From C-114 sp963719285 (GTDB lineage: Bacteria > Chloroflexota > Limnocylindria > Limnocylindrales > CSP1-4), in assembly GCA_963719285.1 (NCBI GenBank), contig CAVRBO010000004.1, positions 868,001 through 932,000 on the forward strand: a stretch of DNA of 64,000 bases, written 5' to 3'. Below, one piece after another: positions 49,608-57,777 of the stretch. How positions within the stretch are numbered: the stretch's first letter is position 1; each line of letters begins with the position of its first letter. The position numbers and the translations under genes are program-made. A model generated the notes under the pieces. The model was not told where the DNA came from. It searched no databases and saw only the letters and a list, made by a program, of their open reading frames with translations.

Positions 49608-52600
49608 TCACCGGCCGGCCGCCGCTTCGACGTACCGGCACAGGGCATTGGCCAGGCGCATCTGCTCGGGTGTCCGGCAGCGGACGCGGAGCAGCTCCGG
49701 CGAGCAGACGAGGATCGACAGGCCGCGCGCGCGGGAGACCGCGACGTTGAACCGGTTGAGGTTGTACAGGAACTCGATGCCGCGGGGGACCTCGTCGGGC
49801 GACGAGCTCGCCATCGAGTAGACGGCGACCGCGCCCTCCTGGCCCTGGAACTTGTCGACGGTCCCCACGCGACCGCGCGAGCCGAAGTGGGCGTGGAGCG
49901 CCTCCTCGATCCGGGCGACGTGGGCGTTGTAGGGCGCGACGACGAGGAAGTCGTCGAGGACCAGCGGTCGGGTGCGTCCGCGGACGTCGGTCCACGAGGA
50001 CCCGAGCAGTCGGCCGATCTCGTCGGCGACGGCCTCCGCCTCGATCGCGGAGCTGGTCTCATCGCCCGGATGCTCGGTCGGCACGAACCTGAGGCCGAGC
50101 GCGTCGGTCGCATCCGGCCCGTGGATCCGCTGGAGCGCGGTCGATGGATCGGTCTGCAGCCGGCCCTCGTAGAACGCTTCGGACACGAAGGCGTTCACCC
50201 GCGGATGCATCCGGTACGTCACGTCCATGAACAGGCCGCGCTCGGGTGGGATCGTCGCGGCCGTCCCGACGACGTGTTCCAGGGCCGACGCGCCCGCTCC
50301 GTCCGGATGGACGCCCTGCGACACCTGGGGCAGCTGATTCGGGTCACCGAGCAGGATGATCGAGCCCGTTGAGCCGCCCATCGCCACGACGTTGGCGAGC
50401 GACAACTGGCCCGCCTCGTCGACGATCAGGACGTCGACCGCGCCGGCCATGTCCTCGCGCCCGAACAACCATGCCGTTCCGGCGGCGACGTCGTAGTCGC
50501 CCGCACGCATGGCCTGCCCGACATCGCCCGACTTCCGGGCGACGACCACATCGGGCAGGCCGGCGTTGATCGTCTCGTCGTCGGAGCGTTGGTAGACCCG
50601 GACCCGACGACCGGCCTCGCGCGCCGCCTCGTCGAGCTTGGTCAGCATGTTCGTGATCGCCTTGTGCGACTGGGCGGTCACCCCGACCCGTTTCCCCGTC
50701 GCGACGAGGGCGAGGATCTGGCGCGCCCCGGTCCAGGTCTTGCCGGTTCCCGGTGGCCCCTGGATGGCGATCGTGGTCTCGTCGAGGTCCCGGGCGAGGC
50801 GGCGGGCGGCGTCGAGGATGGGCTCGTCGGGACGTCGGAGAGCCTCGCCCGGGGCGACGCCGTCGATCCGGGGCGGGAAGCCCTGGAGCAGGTCGCGGAC
50901 CGCGCGGTAGGGGCCAGGGCCGGTCATCCCGTGGGTCAGGACGTGGTCCGCGACGGCCGCGAGCGCCTCGGGCAGGGGCCTCGTCATGAACGGCCCGGGC
51001 TCGATCAGGTTGAGCCGGAGCGGGGCCTCCTTCTTCTCGCCGAGCCTGAACTCGATCGTGCCGGCGAGCTGGTCGAGCGCCACGACCTCGCCGGAGGCCG
51101 CACCCGTGTCGCGGTCCTCCCAGTCGGCGTCGCCGACATGGATCTTCGTGTCCTGGTCGGGCGGGAAGCGGTAGCGATGGATGATCGACTTCTTGTCGTG
51201 GCCCACGGGACCCACGTACGCGAGGCCGGCCAGGGCCGCGCTCTCGTCGAGGAGGTCCTCGTCCGACAGCCCCCGGAGGCGGAAGAACTCCCACCATTGC
51301 GACTTGGCGTCGCGCCGGTGCCAGTCGAGGAGGCCGGCGAGAAGCCAGCGCCCCGCCTGCTCGGTCGTGCGGGCGGCCGGGTCGGCGGGAACGTCCGCCT
51401 TGAGAGCGTCCTCGAGCGCCCGCGTCGCCGCCTGGCGCGCGGTGAGCGCCTCCGGCAGTTCGGCCGACGGTGGTTCCGGGCGGGGCAGGTCCCAGCCGTG
51501 GGTGAGGATCCCCTCGCGCCGGAGCCCCTCGAGCCAGTCACGGAGCAGGAGCGTGGACACGCAGTCGTCGCGGTTGTAGTCGGCGAGGTCTCGCAGGTGC
51601 TGGTCGTCGTGGTCGCGCAGCCACGTCTCGTACGCCACGACGCTGAACCCGGCCTCGGTGACCGGTCCCTCCCGCGCCTCCATGTAGAACTTCTCGATCT
51701 TCTTGATCGAGTACGACTCCACGGAGGCCCGGATGCCCTGGCGCACGACCTGATAGAGGTCGACGAGGACCTGTCCGCGCAGGATCCGGTCGACCTCGTC
51801 CTCGCGGGTCTGGTGGCGCTGCATGAGCCGCTTGATCGCCCCGTGCTCGTAGGCGGCGTAGTGGTAGACGTGCATGCCCGGGTCGCGATCGAGTCGCTCG
51901 ATGACCAGGTCGATGAACGCCTCGAACGCGGCCTTCTCGCCGGCCTGGTCGTGGCCCCAGATGGCGCGGTAGTCGTGGCCGCCGTCGGCGGTCCGCCATG
52001 ACACGCCGAGCAGGTACTCGAGGCCGTTGTCGTACATCCACGGGTCGGCCTCGATGTCGAAGAAGAGGTCGTACGACGACGGTTCCGGGAGCGCCGCGAG
52101 ACCGTGGCCGGGGACCTCGGCGTCGGGCTCGATGAGCTCGTACAGGAGCGCACCGCCCCGATCCTCGCCGTCGACCTGGATCCGCGCCTGCTCGCGCATG
52201 CGGGCCAGCGGCTTGGCGTTCATGTCGCGAACGCGCCGGTCGGGCGGCAGGACCGCCAGCGCTCGCCGGGTCGGCACGCCGTCGTCGACGAGCCGCTGGG
52301 TCGCGGTCCGGGTCATGCCCGCGACGATCGACAGGTGGTCGTCGGCGCGGCGGCGGTCCATGCAGGTCGGGAACCAGGTGCACACCCGGCAGTGGTCGAC
52401 CGGGTCGGGGTAGGTCGCCGGCAGGGCGCCGTCGTCGCCCCCGAAGATCAGCGCCTCGTAGCGGGCCTTCACCGTCCGGTAGAACGCCGCGTAGTCGGTC
52501 AGCCGCTCCTCGTGCTCCACGTTGTCGCCGGTGACGATGACGAGCCGTTCCGGCTCGACGCCGCCCTGGAGCTGGGTCAGCCGGTCGGCATACACGCAGA

Positions 52601-53060
52601 CCTGGAGGATCGCGCCGGCCTTCACGCCCCGGGCGAGCTTCGTGTCGGCGACGTCGTAGCTCCACGGTCCGAGGGCGCTCGGGCGATCGGTCTTGAGCAG
52701 GAAGTCCGCGTGGCCGCGCCAGCGACCGTCGAAGAACGTGGCCTGGTAGATGACCTCGACGCCCTGGCGCATCGCCTCGAGCGTCTCCGCCTCGGCCGCC
52801 CGCAGCTCGGCGGGCGTGTGGGCGTCGCGGTTGACGACTTCGTAGATGGTCCGGCCGGCCGCTCGATGGCGCTCGAGATAGGCCTTCTCGTGCGTGTCGC
52901 CCTTCTCCCGCAGGAGGTCCAGCTCCGGGTCCGTGCGGTGGTGCGGCTTCTCCCAGCGCCCCTGCATCCGCCCGAGCTCGAGGGTCGCGAGGTGATCGCA
53001 GGCGAGGTAGCCCACCAGATCGGAGGCGCTGACGATGATCGTGCCGTCGACGAGCTGCAC
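49608..53060 (-). CDS. TM0106-type RecB-like nuclease fused to superfamily 1 helicase
   Basis: An 1150-residue multidomain protein. Residues about 1-270 are the RecB-like nuclease, with GHADFLLKTDRP, YDVADTKLARGVKAG (D-x-K active site) and the cysteine cluster CRVCTWFPTC. About 330-500 is an RNase H-like exonuclease domain: LFFDIEADPWMYDNGLEYLL, VYHYAAYEHGAIKRLM and DYNRDDCVSTLLLRDWL. About 700-1150 is a Dna2/Sen1-like helicase: AIQGPPGTGKTWTGARQI, VDVLIVDEAGQLSLANVV, LLGDPNQLPQVSQG and GTVDKFQGQEGAVAVYSMAS. It probably unwinds and degrades DNA or RNA in repair. It stands alone; there are no phage-defence partners beside it. Confidence 0.87.
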   Translation of the reverse strand: MQLVDGTIIVSASDLVGYLACDHLATLELGRMQGRWEKPHHRTDPELDLLREKGDTHEKAYLERHRAAGRTIYEVVNRDAHTPAELRAAEAETLEAMRQGVEVIYQATFFDGRWRGHADFLLKTDRPSALGPWSYDVADTKLARGVKAGAILQVCVYADRLTQLQGGVEPERLVIVTGDNVEHEERLTDYAAFYRTVKARYEALIFGGDDGALPATYPDPVDHCRVCTWFPTCMDRRRADDHLSIVAGMTRTATQRLVDDGVPTRRALAVLPPDRRVRDMNAKPLARMREQARIQVDGEDRGGALLYELIEPDAEVPGHGLAALPEPSSYDLFFDIEADPWMYDNGLEYLLGVSWRTADGGHDYRAIWGHDQAGEKAAFEAFIDLVIERLDRDPGMHVYHYAAYEHGAIKRLMQRHQTREDEVDRILRGQVLVDLYQVVRQGIRASVESYSIKKIEKFYMEAREGPVTEAGFSVVAYETWLRDHDDQHLRDLADYNRDDCVSTLLLRDWLEGLRREGILTHGWDLPRPEPPSAELPEALTARQAATRALEDALKADVPADPAARTTEQAGRWLLAGLLDWHRRDAKSQWWEFFRLRGLSDEDLLDESAALAGLAYVGPVGHDKKSIIHRYRFPPDQDTKIHVGDADWEDRDTGAASGEVVALDQLAGTIEFRLGEKKEAPLRLNLIEPGPFMTRPLPEALAAVADHVLTHGMTGPGPYRAVRDLLQGFPPRIDGVAPGEALRRPDEPILDAARRLARDLDETTIAIQGPPGTGKTWTGARQILALVATGKRVGVTAQSHKAITNMLTKLDEAAREAGRRVRVYQRSDDETINAGLPDVVVARKSGDVGQAMRAGDYDVAAGTAWLFGREDMAGAVDVLIVDEAGQLSLANVVAMGGSTGSIILLGDPNQLPQVSQGVHPDGAGASALEHVVGTAATIPPERGLFMDVTYRMHPRVNAFVSEAFYEGRLQTDPSTALQRIHGPDATDALGLRFVPTEHPGDETSSAIEAEAVADEIGRLLGSSWTDVRGRTRPLVLDDFLVVAPYNAHVARIEEALHAHFGSRGRVGTVDKFQGQEGAVAVYSMASSSPDEVPRGIEFLYNLNRFNVAVSRARGLSILVCSPELLRVRCRTPEQMRLANALCRYVEAAAGR

Positions 53061-53071
53061 GCGGTCTCCGG

Positions 53072-53090
53072 GCGGGTCAGGTTGACCCGC
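53072..53090. promoter_or_regulatory. hairpin before the nuclease-helicase gene
   Basis: GCGGGTCA-GGT-TGACCCGC is a perfect 8-bp inverted repeat with a 3-nt loop. It lies 12 nt upstream of the helicase start and 61 nt past the stop of the minus-strand aminotransferase. There is no T-run in either direction, so it may be a non-canonical terminator or an operator-like element. Confidence 0.45.
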
Positions 53091-53150
53091 TGAGCCTACC
53101 CCGCGACCGTGCCAGCTCGCCCGTCACGACGTTCGGACGGAGCGGGCCCT

Positions 53151-54524
53151 TCAGCCGAACAGGGCGTCCACCGCGGCGGCGAAGACCTCCGTGTGGCGGT
53201 CGACGTCCGCTTCGGTCGTGGCCGGGCTCATCAGGGCCATGTTGTGGAACGGGGTCATGAGCACGCCCCGATTGAGCGCCCACAGGTGGAGGAAGCGCTC
53301 GAGCTCGAAATCGCCGTGGTCCCACTGCTCGCGGCCGGTCCGCGGCGGTGACGGCATGAAGTGGTACTCGGCGCGGGCACCCAGGCGGGTCACGTGCCAG
53401 GGCACGTGGCGACTCGCGATGACGTCGTTCACGCCGGTGGTCCAGCGCTCGGCGAGCGGGATCATCCGGGCGAACGCCTCGTCGGTCAGGACCTCGCCCA
53501 GGGTCGCCCGGGTGGCCGCCAGCGAGAGCGCGTAGCCGGCGAGGGTCCCGCCGATCCCGCCGATGTCGGAGTCCTCCAGCTCGATGTTGGCCGCGATCCG
53601 GTCCGCGATCTGCTGGGTGAAGCCATAGGTTGCGACGGGGATGCCGCCGCCGATCGTCTTGCCGATGACGAACATGTCGGGGTCGAGGCCTTCGGCCCGG
53701 GTCATCCCGCCCGGCCCGGCGCAGATCGTGTGGGTCTCGTCGATGATGAGGATCGTGCCGGCCCGGCGGGTGAGCTCGCGGATCGCGTCGTGATAGCCGG
53801 GCTCGGGCAGGACGATGCCCACGTTCGTGAGGGCCGGCTCGAACAGGACGGCTGCGACCTGGCGGTCGGCGAGCGCCTTCTCGAGCGCGGCGATGTCGTT
53901 GAACGGGACGACCCGCGTCGTCAGGGCCGGATCGACCGGCGGTCCGAGGTTCCCCCGGCGTGCCTCGACCCGACCGTGGTCGTCGAGCCAGGCGAACGTC
54001 TCGTCGACGCTGCCGTGGTAGTTGAACTCGTGTACGGCGATGAACTGCCGGCCGGTGATCTGGCGGGCGAGCCGGATCGAGAACCGGTTGGCGTCCGTGG
54101 CGGTCAGCGCGAACTGCCAGTACTTCGGCCCGAACCGGCGCTGGAGCTCCTCGCCGACCCACGCGGCGTCCTCGGTCGGGAGCATGTGGGTGATCCCGCG
54201 AGGCATCTGGCGCTCCACGGCCGCGACCGTGGCCGGCGCACCGTGGCCGGCCATCGCCCCGGTGTCGCCGAGGCACAGGTCGACGTAGTCGTGCCCGTCG
54301 ACGCACGTGAAATGGGCGCCGCTCGCCGACTCGACGAAGGGCGGATACGCGCCCGGCCACTTGACCATCCAGTTCATCGGGACGCCGGCGAGGAGCGAGC
54401 GCCTGGCCCGCTCGAACAGCTCCCCGGAACGGGGATGGGCATCGACGAAGCGGGCCTGTTCGTCCGCCGCGAGGGCGGCGAGGCGAGCCCGGTCGAGGGT
54501 CACGGTCGTGGGCACTCCGGGCAT
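53151..54524 (-). CDS. class III PLP-dependent aminotransferase
   Basis: A 457-residue enzyme with GGAGGG upstream of ATG 54524. ARRSLLAGVPMNWMVKWPGA near residue 40 and YVDLCLGDTGAMAGHGAPA near 80 open the fold. FALTATDANRFSIRLARQIT near 135 binds PLP phosphate, FIAVHEFNYHGSVDETFAWL near 158 the ring, LIIDETHTICAGPGG near 255 gives the Asp and MFVIGKTIGGGIPVATYG near 280 the Schiff-base lysine. It resembles glutamate-1-semialdehyde mutase-like transaminases, not HemL itself. It is transcribed alone, so its substrate cannot be deduced. It differs clearly from the class III protein at 39927. Confidence 0.82.
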   Translation of the reverse strand: MPGVPTTVTLDRARLAALAADEQARFVDAHPRSGELFERARRSLLAGVPMNWMVKWPGAYPPFVESASGAHFTCVDGHDYVDLCLGDTGAMAGHGAPATVAAVERQMPRGITHMLPTEDAAWVGEELQRRFGPKYWQFALTATDANRFSIRLARQITGRQFIAVHEFNYHGSVDETFAWLDDHGRVEARRGNLGPPVDPALTTRVVPFNDIAALEKALADRQVAAVLFEPALTNVGIVLPEPGYHDAIRELTRRAGTILIIDETHTICAGPGGMTRAEGLDPDMFVIGKTIGGGIPVATYGFTQQIADRIAANIELEDSDIGGIGGTLAGYALSLAATRATLGEVLTDEAFARMIPLAERWTTGVNDVIASRHVPWHVTRLGARAEYHFMPSPPRTGREQWDHGDFELERFLHLWALNRGVLMTPFHNMALMSPATTEADVDRHTEVFAAAVDALFG

Positions 54525-54650
54525 CCCTCCGGGTCAGTCGGCGGGCGGTGAGTGGACCGCACAGCGCCGCTGCGGGTCATCATGCGCCGGAAGCCGGCCG
54601 GCGCGCAGCGTCGATGCGCAGGCCGGCCCGCGGGCGCGGAAGGCAGCTGG

Positions 54651-54672
54651 GCCGGGGCGTATCAGCCCCGGC
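54651..54672 (-). terminator. terminator-like hairpin after the zinc ribbon gene
   Basis: GCCGGGGC-GTATCA-GCCCCGGC is a perfect 8-bp GC stem with a 6-nt loop, beginning 8 nt past the stop of the minus-strand gene at 54681. No U-run follows, as is common in high-GC genomes. Its position supports that small gene being real. Confidence 0.5.
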
Positions 54673-54680
54673 GCGTCAGC

Positions 54681-54869
54681 TCAGGAAAGGCGGCGTTCGT
54701 AGCCGCAGATGCCGCATGTGGCGACGCCACGGTCGGCGTCGATCTCGAGGAAGCTCGGGCATCCGTTGGTGGAGCAGTAGAGCCGGCTCGTGGATGCGAC
54801 GCGGCGGCGGAGGCGGCGGATGGATGCCGCGCGAAAACTGAGGTTGGTGGTGGTTGCTCGTGTGAGCAC
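54681..54869 (-). CDS. small zinc-ribbon protein
   Basis: A 62-residue protein from GTG 54869, chosen because GAAGGG lies about 10 nt upstream; the open frame extends farther but that part is low-complexity. The basic N-terminus (VLTRATTTNLSFRAASIRRLRR) leads to RLYCSTNGCPSFLEIDADRG and VATCGICGYERRLS, giving C-x4-C and C-x2-C pairs. These form a plausible four-cysteine zinc ribbon, about 21 residues between pairs. Such small ribbons bind nucleic acid or protein. The upstream minus-strand leader can form hairpins GCACCC-GCC-GGGTGC (54913-54927) and GGACC-AC-GGTCC (54898-54909). Function unknown. Confidence 0.62.
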   Translation of the reverse strand: MLTRATTTNLSFRAASIRRLRRRVASTSRLYCSTNGCPSFLEIDADRGVATCGICGYERRLS

Positions 54870-55447
54870 GATCCGATATCCCTTCTGGGCCGGTGCCGGA
54901 CCACGGTCCGATGCACCCGCCGGGTGCGTGATCCGCTCCAACGATCCGTGATGGGGATCGGAGCGGCGATGGTTTCGTCGGACGGTCGGCGCGGGAGCCG
55001 TTGTTGAGCTTCGACCTGCGTCGCAGACTCGTCGTTCGATAGGGGAAGTGTGCTCGGGCCGGGCGGAACTGTCAATCGAGCCATCAGTACGGGGGCGAGC
55101 CGCCCGAACGAAGTCGCCGCGCTGACGCGGCGCACGGACCGCCCGCCGCGGGGTCCGCTGCACGCTCAGCGTGCCAACCGGCGAACGGGCGGCCGATAAT
55201 CGGTCTACACCCTCGCGATGGCACGCTCAGCGTGCGAAACAGCGGGTCGAGTCCCGATTCCGAGGTTCCAACCTCCGGTTGGCACGCTCGGCGAGCAGCG
55301 GCACGCAGGGCGAGCAGGGGCGACCGTCAGCGGGAGCAGTGGCACGCTCGGCAAGCGGCGGCGACCGTCAGCGGCGAGCGGCGGCTCGCTCGGCGAACAG
55401 CGCCACGCCCGCGAGCTGCGGCTCGGCAAGCCCGGGCCGCGCGACCC
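54870..55447. other. 578-bp non-coding region
   Basis: This is the longest gene-free stretch. The part next to the zinc ribbon gene probably holds its promoter and a leader with two hairpins. The part from about 55158 to 55440 is filled with related short repeats, listed separately. Frames that cross it are low-complexity and carry no recognisable domain. No CRISPR spacing, tRNA or transposon ends are apparent. Confidence 0.6.
55158..55440. repeat. cluster of degenerate GCACGCTC(A/G)GCG repeats
   Basis: GCACGCTCAGCGTGC, a palindrome with 7-bp arms, occurs at 55160-55174 and 55221-55235. Related copies GCACGCTCGGCGAGC (55282-55296), GCACGCTCGGCAAGC (55342-55356) and GCTCGCTCGGCGAAC (near 55384) follow at 46-61 nt intervals. 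CGACCGTCAGCGG is also present twice (near 55321 and 55362). A GAGGTT-CC-AACCTC hairpin is at 55262-55275. The copies decay toward 55440. It could be a protein-binding array or an old repeat family. Confidence 0.55.
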
Positions 55448-56455
55448 TCACCGGCGGGCGGCCTCGGCGACCTCGGACAGGCGGACCGCGCGGCCCTCGT
55501 TCCGGGATCGGCCGGCCGCGATCGCGATGCGCATCGCCTCGCTCGCGTCGCGAGCCGTGCAGGGGCTCGCGATCTCGCCTCGGACGACCCGCAGGAACGC
55601 GAGGAGCTCGGCCCGGTAGGCGGTCTCGAACCGGGTGAGGAACGTCGACCAGGGATCGGTCGGGGCGGGTGCCCCGGGTTCGGTCGACCGGATCGGCGCC
55701 TGCGGACCCATGCCCATCGCGACACTGTCCTTCGAGCCGATGACCTCCATCCGGATGTCGTAGCCGATCGGATCGTGGCGGGTCTGGCCAAGGACCCCGA
55801 TCGTCCCGTCGGCCAGGGTCAGGATGACCGCGGCGGTGTCGACGTCGTCGTACTTCGCGAACATCGGGAAGCCGCGCACCGAGCCGATCGCGTAGACCTC
55901 GGCCACCTCCACGCCGGTCATCCAGCGGATGGCGTCGAAGTCGTGGATGGACGAGTCGCGGAACAGGCCGCCCGATCGGGGGATGTAGTCCTCCGGCGGC
56001 GGCTCGTGGTCGTGGGCGATGAGCCGGACCAAGTAGATCGTCCCCAGCTCGCCCCGTTCCACCCGGCGGCGAGCCTCGACGTAGGCCGGGTCGAAGCGGC
56101 GCTGGAAGCCGACGTGGACGATGGCAGCGGCCCGCTCGACGTGCTCCACGAGCGCCACGGTCTCCTCGAGGTCGAACGCGAGCGGCTTCTCGCAGAACAC
56201 CGGCAGGCCCCGGTCCACGGCCGCCCGGACGAGCGTGGCATGGGCATCGGTGGAGGCGGCGACGATGACCGCGTCCGCGCCCTGGAACGCCGCTTCGGGA
56301 TCCACCGCGTACCGCCCGCCGACATCGGTCGCGAGGGCTTTCGCCCGCGCGGCGTCGACATCGGTGACGACGACCTCGTCGACCCCCGGCTGCTCGGCGA
56401 CCAGGCGTCCGTGGAGCCGGCCGATCCGACCGGCTCCGATCAACGCGATCCTCAT
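55448..56455 (-). CDS. Gfo/Idh/MocA oxidoreductase, inositol 2-dehydrogenase-like
   Basis: A 335-residue enzyme from ATG 56455, which overlaps the aldolase-like stop. MRIALIGAGRIGRLHGRLVA is the NAD loop, VFCEKPLAFDLEETVALVE near residue 90 the signature, IVHVGFQRRFDPAYVEARRR near 113 the inositol-dehydrogenase-like stretch, and GGLFRDSSIHDFDAIRWMTG near 162 contains the catalytic Asp and His. DDVDTAAVILTLADGTIG continues the similarity. It forms a two-gene unit with the DapA-like gene, so the pair may oxidise a sugar and cleave or dehydrate the derived acid. Substrate is unproven. Confidence 0.83.
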   Translation of the reverse strand: MRIALIGAGRIGRLHGRLVAEQPGVDEVVVTDVDAARAKALATDVGGRYAVDPEAAFQGADAVIVAASTDAHATLVRAAVDRGLPVFCEKPLAFDLEETVALVEHVERAAAIVHVGFQRRFDPAYVEARRRVERGELGTIYLVRLIAHDHEPPPEDYIPRSGGLFRDSSIHDFDAIRWMTGVEVAEVYAIGSVRGFPMFAKYDDVDTAAVILTLADGTIGVLGQTRHDPIGYDIRMEVIGSKDSVAMGMGPQAPIRSTEPGAPAPTDPWSTFLTRFETAYRAELLAFLRVVRGEIASPCTARDASEAMRIAIAAGRSRNEGRAVRLSEVAEAARR

Positions 56456-57426
56456 GGCATGACTCCTCCTGTGGGCGGGGTTGCGGTCGCGGCTTCCTCG
56501 ATGGGCCCGAGCCCGTCGGCCAGGCCGAGGTGGCGCAGGATGCGATCGAGTTCCCGCTTCGTGCCGGCGTCGAGCGGTGCGACCGGGGAGCGGGCACGTT
56601 CCGAGGCCATCGCGCCGCGGCGGCGGTAGACGTGCTTGCGGAGGGGCAGGTTGATGCCCGGCTGGTTCTCGAACCGGATGAGCGGCAGGTGGCGGTAGAA
56701 GACGTCTCGCGCGCCATCCTCGTCGCCCGAGCGGAACCGCCCGACGATCTCGATGAGCACCTCCGGGAAGCCGAAGCCGGTCATCGTCCCGGCGGCGCCT
56801 GCGCGCAGTTCCTCGTACAGCATGATGGCTCCCAGCCCGCCCAGGATCGCGATCCGCGGCTCCGCGGCACGCACGGCGGCAACCTTGGGCGGCGACGGCT
56901 CGTCCTCCAGCTTGAGCGTCCGGCACGACGGCGCCTCCGTGGCGAGGGATGCGATCAGGTCGACCGACATCTGGACGCCCGAGGCGGGCGGATAGTCCTG
57001 GACGACGATGGGCAGATCGATCGCAGCCGCGACGGCCAGGTAGTGGCGTCGGATCGCGGCATCGCCGGGCTTCGCGAGCTGGGGCGGGGCGAGCATCACG
57101 CTGTGGGCGCCGAGGGCGGCCGCCTCACGGCCGAACGCCACCGCCCGATCGGTCGCCGCGTGGCTGATCCCCACGCACACGGGTCGCCGCCCGTCGGCGG
57201 CCGCGAGCGTCGATTCGATGACGGCGGTCCGCTCGGCGTCGGAGAGCTTGGGGGCCTCGCCCATGACCCCGAGGATCGTGAGCCCATCGACGCCGGTGCC
57301 GATGGCGAAGCCGGTGAGGCGGCCGACGCTCGCCACGTCGAGCGCACCCGAGGGCGTGAACGGGGTGGGGACGATGTTCCAGACACCGCCGAGCGCCTGC
57401 TCGGGTCGCGCGTCGCGAGAGGTCAC
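56452..57426 (-). CDS. dihydrodipicolinate synthase/N-acetylneuraminate lyase family protein
   Basis: A 324-residue class I aldolase-type barrel, start taken as GTG 57426 (VTSRDARPEQALGG); an upstream ATG would overlap the next gene. GVWNIVPTPFTPSGALDVAS near residue 12, GVDGLTILGVMGEAPKLS near 42, LPIVVQDYPPASGVQMS near 140 (Tyr) and CRTLKLEDEPSPPKVAAV near 168 (Schiff-base Lys) follow the family order. GAAGTMTGFGFPEVLIEIV near 215 is typical of the C-terminal barrel. The family cleaves or condenses keto acids such as keto-deoxy-sugar acids. It is coupled to the dehydrogenase gene. Confidence 0.83.
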   Translation of the reverse strand: MTSRDARPEQALGGVWNIVPTPFTPSGALDVASVGRLTGFAIGTGVDGLTILGVMGEAPKLSDAERTAVIESTLAAADGRRPVCVGISHAATDRAVAFGREAAALGAHSVMLAPPQLAKPGDAAIRRHYLAVAAAIDLPIVVQDYPPASGVQMSVDLIASLATEAPSCRTLKLEDEPSPPKVAAVRAAEPRIAILGGLGAIMLYEELRAGAAGTMTGFGFPEVLIEIVGRFRSGDEDGARDVFYRHLPLIRFENQPGINLPLRKHVYRRRGAMASERARSPVAPLDAGTKRELDRILRHLGLADGLGPIEEAATATPPTGGVMP

Positions 57427-57472
57427 GCTCGCCAGGGCGCCTGGCGCGAACGCGGTCGAGGGGACGGGACGA

Positions 57473-57664
57473 CTAGCGCCGCTTGCCCCGGACGGCGAGC
57501 AGGTGCGAGGTCCACTCGGAGGTCTGGCCATCGTTCGTGGCCGAACTGCCCCGCCATCCGCACACGCAGGTGACCTGCTGGAGCCGGTGCACGTACTGGT
57601 CGATGACGTGCTTGAGGGGCTCCTCGGTCAGGAGCGCAGCCGACTTGGGCGGGTTCGGATTCAC
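57473..57664 (-). CDS. small hypothetical protein with CxC motif
   Basis: A 63-residue product from GTG 57664, with AGGAG about 8 nt upstream, which is why the longer frame from 57715 was not used. The sequence is VNPNPPKSAALLTEEPLKHV, then an amphipathic helix and QQVTCVCGWRGSSATNDG, ending SEWTSHLLAVRGKRR. The C-x-C-G-W followed by W-x-x-H could supply zinc ligands. I do not know the family. It is followed by the DapA-like gene after 46 nt. Confidence 0.6.
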   Translation of the reverse strand: MNPNPPKSAALLTEEPLKHVIDQYVHRLQQVTCVCGWRGSSATNDGQTSEWTSHLLAVRGKRR

Positions 57665-57706
57665 GGGCGGACTCCTGGGTGGGCCGGCTACGGGCGGCGC
57701 GGCTGG

Positions 57707-57741
57707 GGCGCGCAAGGGGAGTACGTATTGTGCGCCTTTTT
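57707..57741 (+). terminator. intrinsic-terminator-like hairpin on the plus strand
   Basis: GGCGCGCAA (57707-57715) pairs with TTGTGCGCC (57728-57736), including one G-U pair, with a 12-nt loop, and is followed by TTTTT (57737-57741). This is the most canonical rho-independent terminator in the window. Both neighbouring genes are on the minus strand, so on the plus strand it has no gene to serve. Confidence 0.5.
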
Positions 57742-57777
57742 CACGTTCCGTGCTCGCCGGACGCGGCGCGCGGGGGG

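Noticed and set aside
49608..53060. Anti-phage defence island around the nuclease-helicase
   Set aside because: Neighbours are a sugar dehydrogenase and an aminotransferase; no toxin, methylase or other defence genes accompany it.
55158..55440. Possible CRISPR array
   Set aside because: Repeats are short, diverge quickly, are irregularly spaced, and no cas-like gene is nearby.
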